Assembly (NCBI RefSeq): GCF_000016545.1
Contig: NC_009437.1
Location: 2,444,501 to 2,508,500 of the forward strand
Length of the DNA stretch: 64,000 nucleotides
Source: Caldicellulosiruptor saccharolyticus DSM 8903
GTDB taxonomy: Bacteria > Bacillota > Thermoanaerobacteria > Caldicellulosiruptorales > Caldicellulosiruptoraceae
Direction: 5' to 3'
A program made the position numbers and the translations under genes. The notes under the pieces were generated by a model. That model saw nothing but the letters and a program-made list of their open reading frames with translations, made no database searches and was not told the DNA's origin. Shown here in pieces: positions 8,741 to 17,964 of the stretch (position 1 is the first letter of the stretch; every line of letters begins with the position of its first letter).

Positions 8741-8769
8741 TTGAATATTAGAAGAGGATTTGATATGAT
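8741..8769 (+). promoter_or_regulatory. Sigma-A type promoter of the 86-residue membrane protein
   Basis: TTGAAT at 8741-8746, a 17-bp spacer, and TATGAT at 8764-8769. It lies about 45 bp before the ATG, and nothing else is nearby on this strand. Confidence 0.75.
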
Positions 8770-8813
8770 TTATTTAAAAATCAGTTATGTCAACTTAGAA
8801 TGAGGTGCAAATA

Positions 8814-9074
8814 ATGGAAAGGCGAAATACAAAGAAAAGACTATTTGGAAATATTTCATCTACTTCAAAAAAGATATTGTTAATCATAGGAACAATTTCT
8901 GTTATAATGCTTTTGCTTGGTATAAAGTTCTATTTTCTGTCTTTGCACTATGTGTCTGATAAGATTGATTTAAAAACTTTGTCACAGGGGCTTTTGCAAA
9001 ATTCACTTTACATATTCATAGAAGGGTTGGCAGCTGCAATCATAATTGACTACCTTGCGAAGACAAAAAATTAA
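8814..9074 (+). CDS. Unknown small membrane protein (two helices)
   Basis: I do not recognise this 86-residue protein. It has a basic N-terminus (ERRNTKKRLF), one strong transmembrane helix (about 20-42), a short polar loop, and a second weaker helix near 60-80. The ATG at 8814 is supported by GAGGTG 6 nt upstream; the GTG at 8805 is itself part of that RBS. It has a near-consensus promoter and its own terminator, so it is a real single-gene transcript. It is flanked by the convergent MinJ-like gene and the divergent LytM gene. Confidence 0.7.
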   Translation: MERRNTKKRLFGNISSTSKKILLIIGTISVIMLLLGIKFYFLSLHYVSDKIDLKTLSQGLLQNSLYIFIEGLAAAIIIDYLAKTKN

Positions 9075-9121
9075 AGGGCAAAGCCATTTTGAAATTCAGC
9101 CTTGCCCTTATTATTTTTTTT
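9074..9121 (+). terminator. Intrinsic terminator after the 86-residue membrane protein gene
   Basis: AAGGGCAA pairs with TTGCCCTT, with further pairs inside, followed by TTATTA and a run of nine T. Good + strand terminator. Confidence 0.78.
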
Positions 9122-9147
9122 TGTAAAGTGTTTTAAAAGTAACTTTT

Positions 9148-10443
9148 TTAGGTTCCTTTATTATTAAACAAAAACCTTTTTATTTTGCTGGCTATACTTT
9201 TAATAAATATAAAATAACCCTCAGTGTCAATTTCATAGTTTGGCATCACATTTTTGGTAATGACTATTATACCAAGGTTTCTTATCCCATTTTCATAATC
9301 CTGATAGTAAAGCTCTTTAATTTTTCCTCTTTTATCCTTTACCTTCACCCACATATAAATCTGTGCATCTGAAAATATCCTCTCAAGTTCGTTTTCTGAT
9401 TGAATTAAAATACCATTTATTGAAATTAATGTGTCACCTGGTCTAATTCCCATCTTTTCAGCAACGCTATTTTCTTCAACATACAACACCTTGATTGTAT
9501 TCTCCTCTGCCTCAAATATTGATTTTCCCTCTTTTTGCTTTTTTTGCTGAAAAAGTATTATGCTCTCATGAGCAATAGGTGCAAATAAAGCTGCAATCCA
9601 TTTAAAAGCATAGATTCTATATGAAAGTGCACTTAAAACAAAAAGTACAATGCTAAATATACTTAAGGTAAAAGCACTCTTTTTGCTAATCACATGTGGC
9701 TCATCAGAAATGGCCAAATCGCCATAACCAAGTGCTGCTACAATAGGTGTCACAAGAAGCAAAGTAGTAGGAGTTACCTGCTGGGGTTTGAACAAAGGCC
9801 ACCATGAAGGTTCAAACAAATTAATCTTTACTGTGGGTGCAGATACCTGAAAGTTAAGCGCAATAATAACCATCGGAATACCCCAAAACCTTTGCATCAG
9901 GTAAGCGCCTGTAATCGAATGGTTATCTAAATACCCGGTAGATTCGTCCTTTTTTCTTCGTTTTATTACAACAGGTATTGCTCCTCTAAAACCGTCTAAA
10001 AATATTAAAAGACTCTCAACAAAATGCAAAATTGCAACAATTAATAGTATCCCAGAAATGTCTACAGCTGGTTTTTTAAATATCAAAGATACTATTGAAA
10101 TAATTCCTGCTGAATATGAAAAACAAAGATACCTTGGATTTATTAGAGCAAGAACCAATGCAATATACCAAAGATAAAGAAAGCTATCTACATCAACCAC
10201 TATTCCAAAAAATAGAACAATTAAGCTCACTATATACCCACCTACAAGCCCTGCAATAGATGATTCAATCACTTTGTAAATTAATGTCCTTCGATTATAG
10301 CCCAACACATTTTGCTCAAATTCTTGCTCTCTTTTGTATAAAAACGCTATTAAAATAATTATTACCCAGAAATTCCAACTAAATAGAAGACTAAATATGT
10401 TAAGCCCTGTTAGTTCAAATATCTGCCAGAAAAACTTAAACAT
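9148..10443 (-). CDS. Polytopic membrane protein with C-terminal PDZ domain, MinJ-like
   Basis: 431 residues with about seven or eight transmembrane helices over the first 300, then a PDZ domain (NSVAEKMGIRPGDTLISING). This layout and its place right after ctpB in an ftsEX cluster match Bacillus MinJ (formerly YvjD), which links DivIVA to MinCD at the division site. No min genes are in this window, so the Min link is inferred from synteny. The ATG at 10441-10443 is chosen because GAGGTG stands 6 nt upstream; a start eight codons earlier would overlap ctpB. It is probably the last gene of the ftsE operon. Confidence 0.72.
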   Translation of the reverse strand: MFKFFWQIFELTGLNIFSLLFSWNFWVIIILIAFLYKREQEFEQNVLGYNRRTLIYKVIESSIAGLVGGYIVSLIVLFFGIVVDVDSFLYLWYIALVLALINPRYLCFSYSAGIISIVSLIFKKPAVDISGILLIVAILHFVESLLIFLDGFRGAIPVVIKRRKKDESTGYLDNHSITGAYLMQRFWGIPMVIIALNFQVSAPTVKINLFEPSWWPLFKPQQVTPTTLLLVTPIVAALGYGDLAISDEPHVISKKSAFTLSIFSIVLFVLSALSYRIYAFKWIAALFAPIAHESIILFQQKKQKEGKSIFEAEENTIKVLYVEENSVAEKMGIRPGDTLISINGILIQSENELERIFSDAQIYMWVKVKDKRGKIKELYYQDYENGIRNLGIIVITKNVMPNYEIDTEGYFIFIKSIASKIKRFLFNNKGT

Positions 10444-10463
10444 AAACTGCACCTCAAATCTTC

Positions 10464-11642
10464 TCAAATGCTACTTTTTAGAATTTCAATTGCCTTTTTA
10501 AGCTGCAAGTCCTTATTCAGTGGCACGTTCATTTTGTCCTGATACTCTTTTGGCTGTAAAACCTGAATGTCAGGTTTTATCCCTTTCTTGTTGATATATG
10601 CACCGCTTGGAAGCAGGTATTGACTAACTGTTATCTTTATTGCTGACCCATCACCAAGTTCAAATACCTGTTGAACTACACCTTTTCCAAAAGTCTTCTC
10701 ACCTACAATTTTAGCTCTTTTTTGGTCCTTTAAACATCCGGCTAAAATCTCTGAAGCAGAGGCTGAATATCTATTTGTCAAGACAATAAGAGGTGTTACA
10801 GTGTCTCCATTTTTATACGATTTAAAATACTGCTTGTTATTATATCTATCCTTAAGATAGACTATAAGCTGTCCTTTTTTGAGAAAGTTGCTTGCAACAT
10901 CAACAACAGACTCTAAAAGTCCACCAGGGTTAAATCTAAGGTCAATAATAAGAGCTCTGCACCCGCTACTTTTGAGTTTATCATATGCAGCCATAAAATC
11001 TTGTGGAGTATTTTCGTCAAAGTTTGTTATCTTTATATACCCTATGGTATTATCAAAGATTTTGCTACTCACTGTCTTTATCTTTATTTCGTCTCTAACT
11101 ATCTTAAAATCTATTGGTTTTGAACTGCCATCGCGAAGAACTGTAACAGTAACAGGTGTGCCTTTGGGTCCTCTCATAAGACTTGCTGCTTTGTCAATAT
11201 CCTTTGCAGTTAGACTAATGCCATTTACCTTTATAATCTTATCACCCGGCTTTATACCTGCCATATATGCAGGCGAGCCCTCAAAAGAGGTTACAACTTC
11301 TATATAATGCTCACCTGGCTCTATTGTAACACCAATTCCAAAGTATGTTCCTTTGCTCTGAATCACAAACTCGTTAAATTCTTTTTTTGTAAAGTATTCG
11401 GTGTAAGGGTCATTCACACTCGCAGCAATCCCATCAATTGCACCATCTATTAATTTTTGGTCGCTAATATCCTTTGGTTCATAATAGTACTTTTTCAAAA
11501 GCCAGATAACCTTAGAGAGCTTGGGATTTGTCACCAAATTGTTGGCATAAAGTGGACTTCCAAAGTAAAGATATGTTGTAAAAATGTATGTTGCCACTGC
11601 AGTTATCAAAATTATTGCTATGGTATTGAGTCTTTTTTTCAT
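10464..11642 (-). CDS. S41 C-terminal processing peptidase (CtpA/CtpB)
   Basis: 392 residues: an N-terminal signal/anchor (about 6-26), a PDZ domain (GSPAYMAGIKPGDKIIKVNG), and the S41 catalytic core. The core contains the nucleophilic Ser in NRYSASASEILAG and the Lys in GEKTFGKG about 25 residues later. CtpB of Bacillus cuts SpoIVFA in the sporulation sigma-K pathway; CtpA-type enzymes process envelope proteins and hydrolases. Gene order ftsE-ftsX-M23-ctp-PDZ favours the CtpB orthologue (with MinJ-like next). The RBS GGGGCGGAAG lies 5 nt before the ATG. Confidence 0.88.
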   Translation of the reverse strand: MKKRLNTIAIILITAVATYIFTTYLYFGSPLYANNLVTNPKLSKVIWLLKKYYYEPKDISDQKLIDGAIDGIAASVNDPYTEYFTKKEFNEFVIQSKGTYFGIGVTIEPGEHYIEVVTSFEGSPAYMAGIKPGDKIIKVNGISLTAKDIDKAASLMRGPKGTPVTVTVLRDGSSKPIDFKIVRDEIKIKTVSSKIFDNTIGYIKITNFDENTPQDFMAAYDKLKSSGCRALIIDLRFNPGGLLESVVDVASNFLKKGQLIVYLKDRYNNKQYFKSYKNGDTVTPLIVLTNRYSASASEILAGCLKDQKRAKIVGEKTFGKGVVQQVFELGDGSAIKITVSQYLLPSGAYINKKGIKPDIQVLQPKEYQDKMNVPLNKDLQLKKAIEILKSSI

Positions 11643-11657
11643 ATTTACTTCCGCCCC

Positions 11658-12797
11658 TTATTTTAGATAATTTAATGGGTCAACAACATCGCCGTTGATT
11701 CTCACTTCAAAATGAAGGTTTGGACCTGTTGAATATCCGGTTGAACCAACATTGCCTATGCATTCCCCTTTCTTTACCTTCTGCCCGACAGAAACATTTA
11801 TTGAAGAAAGATGGGCATAAAGTGTGCTAATGCCACTTCCATTGTCTAAAATAATGGTTTTCCCATATCCAGAAACCCATCCAGCTAAGATCACATCACC
11901 ATCAGCTGCTGCTAAAACCCTTGTACCATAAGGTGCAGCAATGTCAATCCCTGTATGCATCTTGTTCTTTTTCAAAATAGGATGAAATCTCATTCCAAAA
12001 TATGATGATATATCATAGTAACCCTCAATTGGCCATAAAAGCTTTCCACCTGAATATATTCGCTTTGTCTTTTGTCTTGCCAAAATCTCTTTTATCTTTT
12101 TGGAAAGTTCATTCGAAACTCTTTCCAGTTCATCAAGCATATTTTCTAACTTGTCCTGCTCTTTTTCTAAGTCAGACAAAAACTTTTTCTTTTCTTGTTG
12201 CTCAACAATGAGCGAATTTTGATATTTTTCAAGCTCTGCTTTTTTGTTGTTTAAATCTTGTCTTAGTAAAACTAATTCTGTCTTTTTCTTTTTTATATTC
12301 TCAATAGATTTTGCATACTCATTTAGTATTTGCTTATCATATTCAATTATATCGTTAAAAAGATACATTCTTGTAAAAAAGTCAGACAAATTTTTCGAGT
12401 CAAGCAAAATCTCTATGTACGAAACTGAAACATTGTTTATCTCATATATTGCTCTGATTCTGTCTTTGAACTTTTGGTAATATGCCTCCTTTTTTGCCTG
12501 CTCATGTTGAAGTTGCTCTTGGGTATCTTTAATCCTGTTCTCAACAATAAGAATATTGTTTTTTAACAAATCAATTTGGCTTTTTGTTTTGTCAATCTTC
12601 CTGTCAATATCATCTATCTGATCTAAAACCTGTTGCTGTTTATTTTTTATTTCAGTAATCTTTTGCTGAGTCTTCTTTTTGTTTTTCTCAACAGATTTGA
12701 GTTTGTTCTGATAATCTTTCAGTGTATCAGATATAGCACTTTCAAAAAACAAAACAAAAACCAAAAATAAAATTACAATTTTAAGTTTTCTCACCAA
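11658..12797 (-). CDS. Secreted coiled-coil M23 protein, EnvC-like murein hydrolase or activator
   Basis: 379 residues: a signal peptide (about 1-24), a long Lys/Glu/Gln coiled coil (about 25-245), and a C-terminal LytM domain. Zinc ligands are present (HTGIDIA and the His of LHFEV), as is the catalytic His of YAHLS. The first His of the usual HxH is Asn (GPNLHFEV), so full catalysis is uncertain. In this operon position the protein is the natural extracellular partner of FtsEX, which controls such coiled-coil hydrolases through FtsX. TTG at 12797 or the adjacent GTG could start it, behind AAGGAGG. Confidence 0.85.
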   Translation of the reverse strand: MVRKLKIVILFLVFVLFFESAISDTLKDYQNKLKSVEKNKKKTQQKITEIKNKQQQVLDQIDDIDRKIDKTKSQIDLLKNNILIVENRIKDTQEQLQHEQAKKEAYYQKFKDRIRAIYEINNVSVSYIEILLDSKNLSDFFTRMYLFNDIIEYDKQILNEYAKSIENIKKKKTELVLLRQDLNNKKAELEKYQNSLIVEQQEKKKFLSDLEKEQDKLENMLDELERVSNELSKKIKEILARQKTKRIYSGGKLLWPIEGYYDISSYFGMRFHPILKKNKMHTGIDIAAPYGTRVLAAADGDVILAGWVSGYGKTIILDNGSGISTLYAHLSSINVSVGQKVKKGECIGNVGSTGYSTGPNLHFEVRINGDVVDPLNYLK

Positions 12798-12833
12798 AGT
12801 AAAAAACCTCCTTCTCAGAAAAAAGAGGCTATA

Positions 12834-13718
12834 TTAAGCTTTGAGATATCTTCTTAGCGAAATTAGACTTCCTAAAATGCCAACCATACTTCCAGTTAGA
12901 ATAAACAATCCTAATATCTTGTACTTATAAGCAGAGATATTTACAAAATCTACAAAGGTAATTGTTTGTGATAGATATTTTATCGAGTAATGATATATTA
13001 AAAGCACTATAGCATATGCAAAAGTTGCTCCCAATATTCCAATTATAAAGCCTTCAACAACAAAAGGACCGCTTATAAACCGATTTGTTGCACCAATATA
13101 TCTCATTATAGAGATTTCTCTCCTTCTTGCAAAAAGGGTAATCTTTATTGTATTTGCTATTATAAATATTGCTATCATGTACAGACCTAAAATCAAAGCT
13201 ATACCCAAGAGATTTAGTATTTTCATTATCCTCTTTAACCTATCAACCGTTTGAGACGGAAAGTAAACCTGAGCAACTCCTTGCAAATTTTCTAATGCTT
13301 TTGCAAGCTCTTTTGTGTATTCTATTTTTACAGGTCTTACAATAAAATAACCCCGAAGAGGATTGTCTTTTTCAAGTCCCTCCAAAAGAAAAGAATTCTT
13401 CCCAAGCTTTTTTTTGAAATCTTCAAGCGCCATTTCAGGACTCATATAATCATAACTTCGAACCAGGGCATTCTTTCTCAAAAACTCTTCTATCACAGGT
13501 ACTTTATCTTCTTGACCTTTTTGGAGAATTACTCTTATATCAACAGTCTTTTCTATTTGCTCTGAAATATATCCCAAATTCAACGCAATTGCAATGAAAA
13601 CCCCAACCACAGTTAAGGCTGCTACCACTATTGAGATAGAAGCAGCAGCCATGGTCTTATTTAAAAATATATTCTTAAATCCATCTTTGCAAAAGTACTT
13701 GAACGTCTGAAGTCTCAT
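12834..13718 (-). CDS. ftsX: Cell division protein FtsX
   Basis: 294 residues with one N-terminal and three C-terminal transmembrane helices and a large extracytoplasmic loop between the first two, the FtsX pattern. The cytoplasmic KYFCKDGFKNIFLNK start and the RRREISIMRYIGATN block before the last helices are typical. FtsX transmits FtsE ATPase cycles to a peptidoglycan hydrolase. An earlier in-frame start exists at 13772, but AAAGGGG lies 9 nt before the ATG at 13716-13718. Even so the gene overlaps ftsE by 44 bp, so translation is probably coupled. Confidence 0.93.
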   Translation of the reverse strand: MRLQTFKYFCKDGFKNIFLNKTMAAASISIVVAALTVVGVFIAIALNLGYISEQIEKTVDIRVILQKGQEDKVPVIEEFLRKNALVRSYDYMSPEMALEDFKKKLGKNSFLLEGLEKDNPLRGYFIVRPVKIEYTKELAKALENLQGVAQVYFPSQTVDRLKRIMKILNLLGIALILGLYMIAIFIIANTIKITLFARRREISIMRYIGATNRFISGPFVVEGFIIGILGATFAYAIVLLIYHYSIKYLSQTITFVDFVNISAYKYKILGLFILTGSMVGILGSLISLRRYLKA

Positions 13719-14394
13719 AGCTGTAAACCCCTTTAGGTTGGTCTTTGACAATCCTGCCGTTGTCAATTGCAATAACTCTTTTTCTCATACTATCCACAAT
13801 CTCTTTTGCATGTGTTGCAACTAAAACTGTTGTACCCCTTTTATTTATATCCTCTAAAAGTCTCATTATCTCCCACGAGGTATCAGGGTCAAGATTTCCA
13901 GTTGGTTCATCAGCAACTAGCAACGAAGGCTTGTTGACAATTGCTCGCGCCAAGGCAACCCGCTGCTGCTCACCACCTGAAAGTTCGTGCGGGTAACATT
14001 TTGCCTTGTGCGCAAGCCCAACAAGCGACAGTACAAAAGGAACTTGTCTTCTGATAAGCTTTGAAGGTGCCCCTGTTATTTGCATAGCAAACTCAACATT
14101 TTCATACACAGTCTTGTTCGGTAAAAGCCTAAAATCCTGAAATACAATGCCAATCTTTCTTCTGTAATAAGGTATTTCTCTCTTAGAAAGTTTATTTAGA
14201 CTGTACTCGCCAACGATTATCTCACCTTCGGTTGGTTCAATCTCTTTTAAAAGAAGTTTAACCAACGTAGATTTCCCCGCACCACTTGAACCTACTATAA
14301 ATACAAACTCTCCTTTTTCTATTGTCAGGTTTACTGAACTGAGCGCAAGTACCCCATTAGGATACCTTTTGCTCACATTTATAAACTTTACCAT
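13675..14394 (-). CDS. ftsE: Cell division ATP-binding protein FtsE
   Basis: 239-residue ABC ATPase. It has Walker A GSSGAGKST, Q-loop VFQDFRLLPNKTVYENVEF, signature LSGGEQQR, Walker B LLVADEPTGNLD and switch His in VATHAKE. The text IGIVFQDFRLL and the fused neighbour ftsX identify it as FtsE rather than a LolD-type exporter ATPase. It powers FtsX-dependent control of wall hydrolysis during division or elongation. It is the first gene of the ftsEX-M23-ctp-minJ-like set; the CdaR-type gene lies 22 bp upstream and may be co-transcribed. Confidence 0.95.
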   Translation of the reverse strand: MVKFINVSKRYPNGVLALSSVNLTIEKGEFVFIVGSSGAGKSTLVKLLLKEIEPTEGEIIVGEYSLNKLSKREIPYYRRKIGIVFQDFRLLPNKTVYENVEFAMQITGAPSKLIRRQVPFVLSLVGLAHKAKCYPHELSGGEQQRVALARAIVNKPSLLVADEPTGNLDPDTSWEIMRLLEDINKRGTTVLVATHAKEIVDSMRKRVIAIDNGRIVKDQPKGVYSYETSDVQVLLQRWI

Positions 14395-14416
14395 CTAAAT
14401 TCACCTGCAATATTCT

Positions 14417-15511
14417 CTAAAATGTTATATTCCCCTTTGTATATTCAAGATATTGATTCACAAGCATAGCCATCTTAAAGATAATAGCATCCTCAAACTT
14501 TCTCAAATCAAGTCCTATCATTCTTTCAATCTTATCAAGCCTGTATACCAAGGTATTCCTGTGGATATAAAGCTGTCTTGCTGTTTCTGAGACATTTAAG
14601 TTGCACTCAAAGAACATCTCAACAGTCTGTATTAGCTCTGGATCAAAGTCAGAGAGTTTTACGTCCTTGAAGACTTCTTCTAAGAACATCTCACAAAGCT
14701 TTGTTGGCATTTGGTATATGAGCCTTCCAAGCCCAAGTTTGTGATAGCTTACTATATATTTGTCCTTTTCAAATATATAACCAATTTTTAGCGCTGCTTC
14801 AGCTTCTTTGTATGACATTGAAAGCTCTTTGATATCATCAACAACAGAGCCAATTCCGATATACGCTTTTAAAAGAAGTTCAGAGTTAAGAGTATCAAGT
14901 ATAATCCTTGCTACCTTATAGGCATCCTCATCAGTAGAACCAGGCTTTAGCTCTTTTATGAACACAAGTATGTTATTGTCAAGCTGAATAATGAAATCCT
15001 TCGTGCTCTTTGGAAAGATGCTTGTCAAAATCTCTCCAACATTAATATCTTTGATTTCTTTTGCATTTGGAATATATATAGCAAAAACAACCCGTGTCGC
15101 ACCTGTTGCGATATGCAATTCTCTTGCTTTTGTGTAAATTTCACCTGGTAAAATGTTGTCGTACAATAGATTCTTGATAAACAATTTTTTGTCATAAGCA
15201 GAAGCAGGCTCTTTTGCCTTCATCACAACAAGGTTAAGCATGTCCAAAAGCTTTTCAGCATGTGGTTCTGTGTTGTTTATATACAGTACGTATGTGTCTG
15301 TTTGGGTTCTAAAAACCTTATATGTGCGTCCTTCAAAGATTTCAAGATCTGTGTCCGTTTTTATCATGTCAATAGCAACAGTGTTGACTCTATTTTGAGA
15401 AAGTGGGTTTGAACTATAAACAACTCTTCCATCAGCCTCTATATATCCGAATTCATCCTCGATGATATCTTTTGCTTGCTCTAACACATCAATTACCTTT
15501 TGTGTCATCAT
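14417..15511 (-). CDS. CdaR/PucR-family transcriptional regulator
   Basis: About 364 residues. The N-terminal part looks like the sugar-diacid-recognition region of CdaR. The middle holds a GGDEF-like helper domain (VVFAIYIPN...GIGSVVDDIKELSMSYKEAEAALKIG). The C-terminus is the PucR helix-turn-helix (LNVSETARQLYIHRNTLVYRLDKIERMIGLDL). Such proteins activate genes for sugar acids or polyols. The gene sits downstream of an MsmX-type sugar ATPase and just before ftsE, so its target is not obvious. The start is the ATG at 15511 behind GAGGT; an upstream GTG is part of that RBS. Confidence 0.82.
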   Translation of the reverse strand: MMTQKVIDVLEQAKDIIEDEFGYIEADGRVVYSSNPLSQNRVNTVAIDMIKTDTDLEIFEGRTYKVFRTQTDTYVLYINNTEPHAEKLLDMLNLVVMKAKEPASAYDKKLFIKNLLYDNILPGEIYTKARELHIATGATRVVFAIYIPNAKEIKDINVGEILTSIFPKSTKDFIIQLDNNILVFIKELKPGSTDEDAYKVARIILDTLNSELLLKAYIGIGSVVDDIKELSMSYKEAEAALKIGYIFEKDKYIVSYHKLGLGRLIYQMPTKLCEMFLEEVFKDVKLSDFDPELIQTVEMFFECNLNVSETARQLYIHRNTLVYRLDKIERMIGLDLRKFEDAIIFKMAMLVNQYLEYTKGNITF

Positions 15512-15597
15512 AACGTTATACCTCACCCTTTTCTCAATAGTATTTTATACATCTATTATACTTTTTTTCTTTGCGATTGTAAAAGGGATTTTGAAAA

Positions 15598-15640
15598 CAA
15601 AAAGCCCCTGCCACTTTTAAATGTAGGCAAGGGCTTATTC
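15598..15640 (-). terminator. Intrinsic terminator after msmX
   Basis: On the minus strand AAGCCC-TTGCC pairs with GGCAG-GGGCTT, followed by CTTTTTG. It separates msmX from the CdaR-type gene. Confidence 0.78.
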
Positions 15641-15649
15641 TTCTTTTGC

Positions 15650-16762
15650 TTAGTGAACAATTGCCTTCTCTGTTTCTTTGTCAAACAGGTGAATTCTGTT
15701 TGCATCAAATGCAAGTTTAATCTTGTCACCAGCTTTTGTCTTTGACCTTGGGTCAACTCTTGCAATGAGGTTAAGACCATCAACAACTACATACAAAAGT
15801 GTTTCAGAACCAAGCATCTCAACAACATCAACATGGGCATCAACAACAGCATCCTGAGCTGTCTGCAGGAATATCTCTTCATCGTGTAAGTCCTCAGGTC
15901 TGATACCCATTATAACCTCTTTACCAACATAGCCAAGCTCTTCAACCTTCTTAGCTTTTCCTTCTGGAAGTTTTATTGCATTGTTACCAAATACAACGTA
16001 CAAGTTCTTATCCTTTTGCTCAATTCTTGACTCAATGAAGTTCATCTGAGGTGAACCAATAAAGCCAGCAACAAACAAGTTTGCAGGTTGCTCATACAAA
16101 ACTTGTGGAGTGTCTACTTGCTGAATAAATCCATCTTTCATAACAACAATTCTTGTACCCATTGTCATAGCTTCTGTCTGGTCGTGTGTAACGTAGATGA
16201 ATGTTGTTCCAAGTCTCTTATGAAGTTTAGACAGCTCTGTTCTCATCTGGACTCTGAGTTTTGCGTCCAAGTTTGAAAGAGGCTCATCCATCAGGAATAC
16301 CTTTGGCTCTCTGACAATAGCACGACCAAGCGCAACTCTCTGTCTCTGACCACCAGACAGAGCCTTTGGCTTTCTGTCAAGCAAGTGCTCAATGCCCAAA
16401 ATCTTTGCTGCCTCATGAACACGTCTCTTTATCTCATCTTTTGGAAATTTTCTGAGTTTAAGACCAAATGCCATATTCTCAAAAACAGTCATGTGCGGAT
16501 ACAAAGCATAATTCTGGAAAACCATTGCAATATCTCTGTCCTTTGGAGGAACGTCATTTACCAGCTTGTCCCCTATGTAGATTTCGCCCTCTGTGACCTC
16601 TTCAAGTCCAGCAATCATTCTAAGAGTTGTTGTCTTACCACAACCAGATGGTCCAACCAATACTATAAATTCCTTGTCCTCAATGTCAAGGTTAAAATCA
16701 GAAACAGCTGTAACACCACCAGGATATCTCTTATAAACACCTTTTAATCTTACACTTGCCAT
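15650..16762 (-). CDS. msmX: Multi-sugar ABC transporter ATPase MsmX/UgpC type
   Basis: 370 residues. The ABC core has Walker [10 protein letters not shown], signature LSGGQRQR, Walker [15 protein letters not shown] and switch His [10 protein letters not shown]-terminal TOBE regulatory domain follows (MGIRPEDLH...[15 protein letters not shown]). No permease or binding protein is adjacent, as expected for MsmX, one ATPase shared by many oligosaccharide importers. ATG at 16762 has AGGAGGT 9 nt upstream; a longer frame to 16804 lacks support. It is flanked by terminators, so it is probably monocistronic. Confidence 0.9.
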   Translation of the reverse strand: MASVRLKGVYKRYPGGVTAVSDFNLDIEDKEFIVLVGPSGCGKTTTLRMIAGLEEVTEGEIYIGDKLVNDVPPKDRDIAMVFQNYALYPHMTVFENMAFGLKLRKFPKDEIKRRVHEAAKILGIEHLLDRKPKALSGGQRQRVALGRAIVREPKVFLMDEPLSNLDAKLRVQMRTELSKLHKRLGTTFIYVTHDQTEAMTMGTRIVVMKDGFIQQVDTPQVLYEQPANLFVAGFIGSPQMNFIESRIEQKDKNLYVVFGNNAIKLPEGKAKKVEELGYVGKEVIMGIRPEDLHDEEIFLQTAQDAVVDAHVDVVEMLGSETLLYVVVDGLNLIARVDPRSKTKAGDKIKLAFDANRIHLFDKETEKAIVH

Positions 16763-16914
16763 TAAACTTTTACCTCCTACATAGTATTGTATATTAATTC
16801 GCAAAAATTTTCTTCTAATATAGACTATACAATTATTTGCGACTAAAAACTATTGATTTTTTAAACAAACTTTTCAAAAACCTTTTAGATAACATGTCTA
16901 AACTATCTTACCAA

Positions 16915-16951
16915 AAACAAAGGCTGATAAGGAGTTGTACCTTATCAGCCA
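16915..16951 (-). terminator. Intrinsic terminator after the GlsB-like gene
   Basis: Perfect 11-bp hairpin, GGCTGATAAGG (16922-16932) with CCTTATCAGCC (16940-16950). On the minus strand it is followed by TTTGTTTTTGG. Confidence 0.85.
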
Positions 16952-16958
16952 ATTGTTA

Positions 16959-17234
16959 CTATTGTTGTGATTTGGTTGCCTCTTCAGCACCTTTTCTAAA
17001 CAGTCCTAACACAAAGATGAATATCGCAGCGCCAAGTATGGTTGGAATAATCGGAATTCCGGCTATAACAGGACCAAGTTTTCTAAAAAATGGGATATAT
17101 GCTCCAATCCATGAACCAACAAGCCCTGCAATCATTGCTCCAATAAAACCACCTGGCATCTTGTACTTTGTTAGTGCATCACCAATATAACCTGCAATTG
17201 CTGCAACAATCAGGGTCATTATAAATCCAAGCAT
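16959..17234 (-). CDS. GlsB/YeaQ/YmgE-family small membrane protein
   Basis: 91 residues, three hydrophobic helices rich in Gly/Ala, with MPGGFIGAMIAGLVGSWIG. This is the signature pattern of the transglycosylase-associated (GlsB/YeaQ/YmgE) family, linked to stress response but with no established biochemical role. It has its own terminator directly after the stop. thiN lies 63 bp upstream on the same strand, so it may be the tail of the polC-thiN transcript. Confidence 0.75.
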   Translation of the reverse strand: MLGFIMTLIVAAIAGYIGDALTKYKMPGGFIGAMIAGLVGSWIGAYIPFFRKLGPVIAGIPIIPTILGAAIFIFVLGLFRKGAEEATKSQQ

Positions 17235-17297
17235 CAGCTTTGACCCCCTTTTTTAAAATAGCACCTCTACTCTTTAGTATGATTACTTTTATCGAAT

Positions 17298-17933
17298 TTA
17301 ATCACTTGATAATATTACCAATAATACCCCATCTTCTACCTCAACAATTGCTTCATCTTCTATAATAACATTTGATACACCATAGGGATTGCCAAATTCC
17401 ATGCTACCATATTTTAGTTGATAATACAAACCTTTAGTTGAGATGCCTTTTACTGTTTTTGTATATGGTAGCAAAGATAGAATATGTCCTTTTTTTCCTT
17501 CTATTTTTATCTTGTCTTTTGTCATTGTAATGATATTATTATTATCAACAATAAGACCTTTTATATTGCGTTCAAGTAGATAATATAAAAGTGTGATGTT
17601 TGCCAGCACATGGTCAATCCTTCTTCCTGTGCAAGAAAGCATCACTATCTCATCAAAACCTCTTTCAACTAAGTACTCAACTGCAATCTGGGTATCAGTT
17701 TTGTCTTTTTCACGTGGAAATTCCATAATTTTTACATTTTTACTCCTAAAATATTCCAAAACATCTTTGTCAACAGAGTCAAAGTCGCCTAATATCAAGT
17801 CTGGCAAAAAACCATAGTTGTATGCAACATTCGCACCACCATCACAACAAACAACAAAATTTGCTGTTTTCAGATACTTTTCATAAAAAGCCTTATTTTC
17901 TACACTGCCGTTTGATATAATAATCGCTCTCAT
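17298..17933 (-). CDS. thiN: Thiamine pyrophosphokinase
   Basis: Makes thiamine diphosphate from thiamine and ATP. About 211 residues. The ATP-binding half shows VVCCDGGANVAYNYGFLPDLILGDFDSVD and EFPREKDKTDTQIAVEY, the conserved Asp-rich motifs. The C-terminal beta-rich domain binds thiamine. The ATG at 17933 has AAAGGG 8 nt upstream; an ATG six codons earlier is weaker. It follows polC by 31 bp and probably shares its transcript. No TPP riboswitch is visible upstream. Confidence 0.92.
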   Translation of the reverse strand: MRAIIISNGSVENKAFYEKYLKTANFVVCCDGGANVAYNYGFLPDLILGDFDSVDKDVLEYFRSKNVKIMEFPREKDKTDTQIAVEYLVERGFDEIVMLSCTGRRIDHVLANITLLYYLLERNIKGLIVDNNNIITMTKDKIKIEGKKGHILSLLPYTKTVKGISTKGLYYQLKYGSMEFGNPYGVSNVIIEDEAIVEVEDGVLLVILSSD

Positions 17934-17964
17934 CTCAATATCCCTTTCCATATTCTTCCAAAAT

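Noticed and set aside
9074-9100. GGGCAAAGCC, similar to part of the GEMM core
   Set aside because: The rest of the c-di-GMP-I consensus is missing, and the sequence is fully explained as a terminator.
10879-11307. A 142-residue + strand open frame
   Set aside because: Antisense shadow of the ctp peptidase gene; no RBS and no recognisable motif.
16385-16747. A 120-residue + strand open frame
   Set aside because: Shadow of msmX; the conserved ABC motifs are on the minus strand.
17934-17964. A TPP riboswitch upstream of thiN
   Set aside because: Only 31 bp separate thiN from polC and no thi-box is visible.
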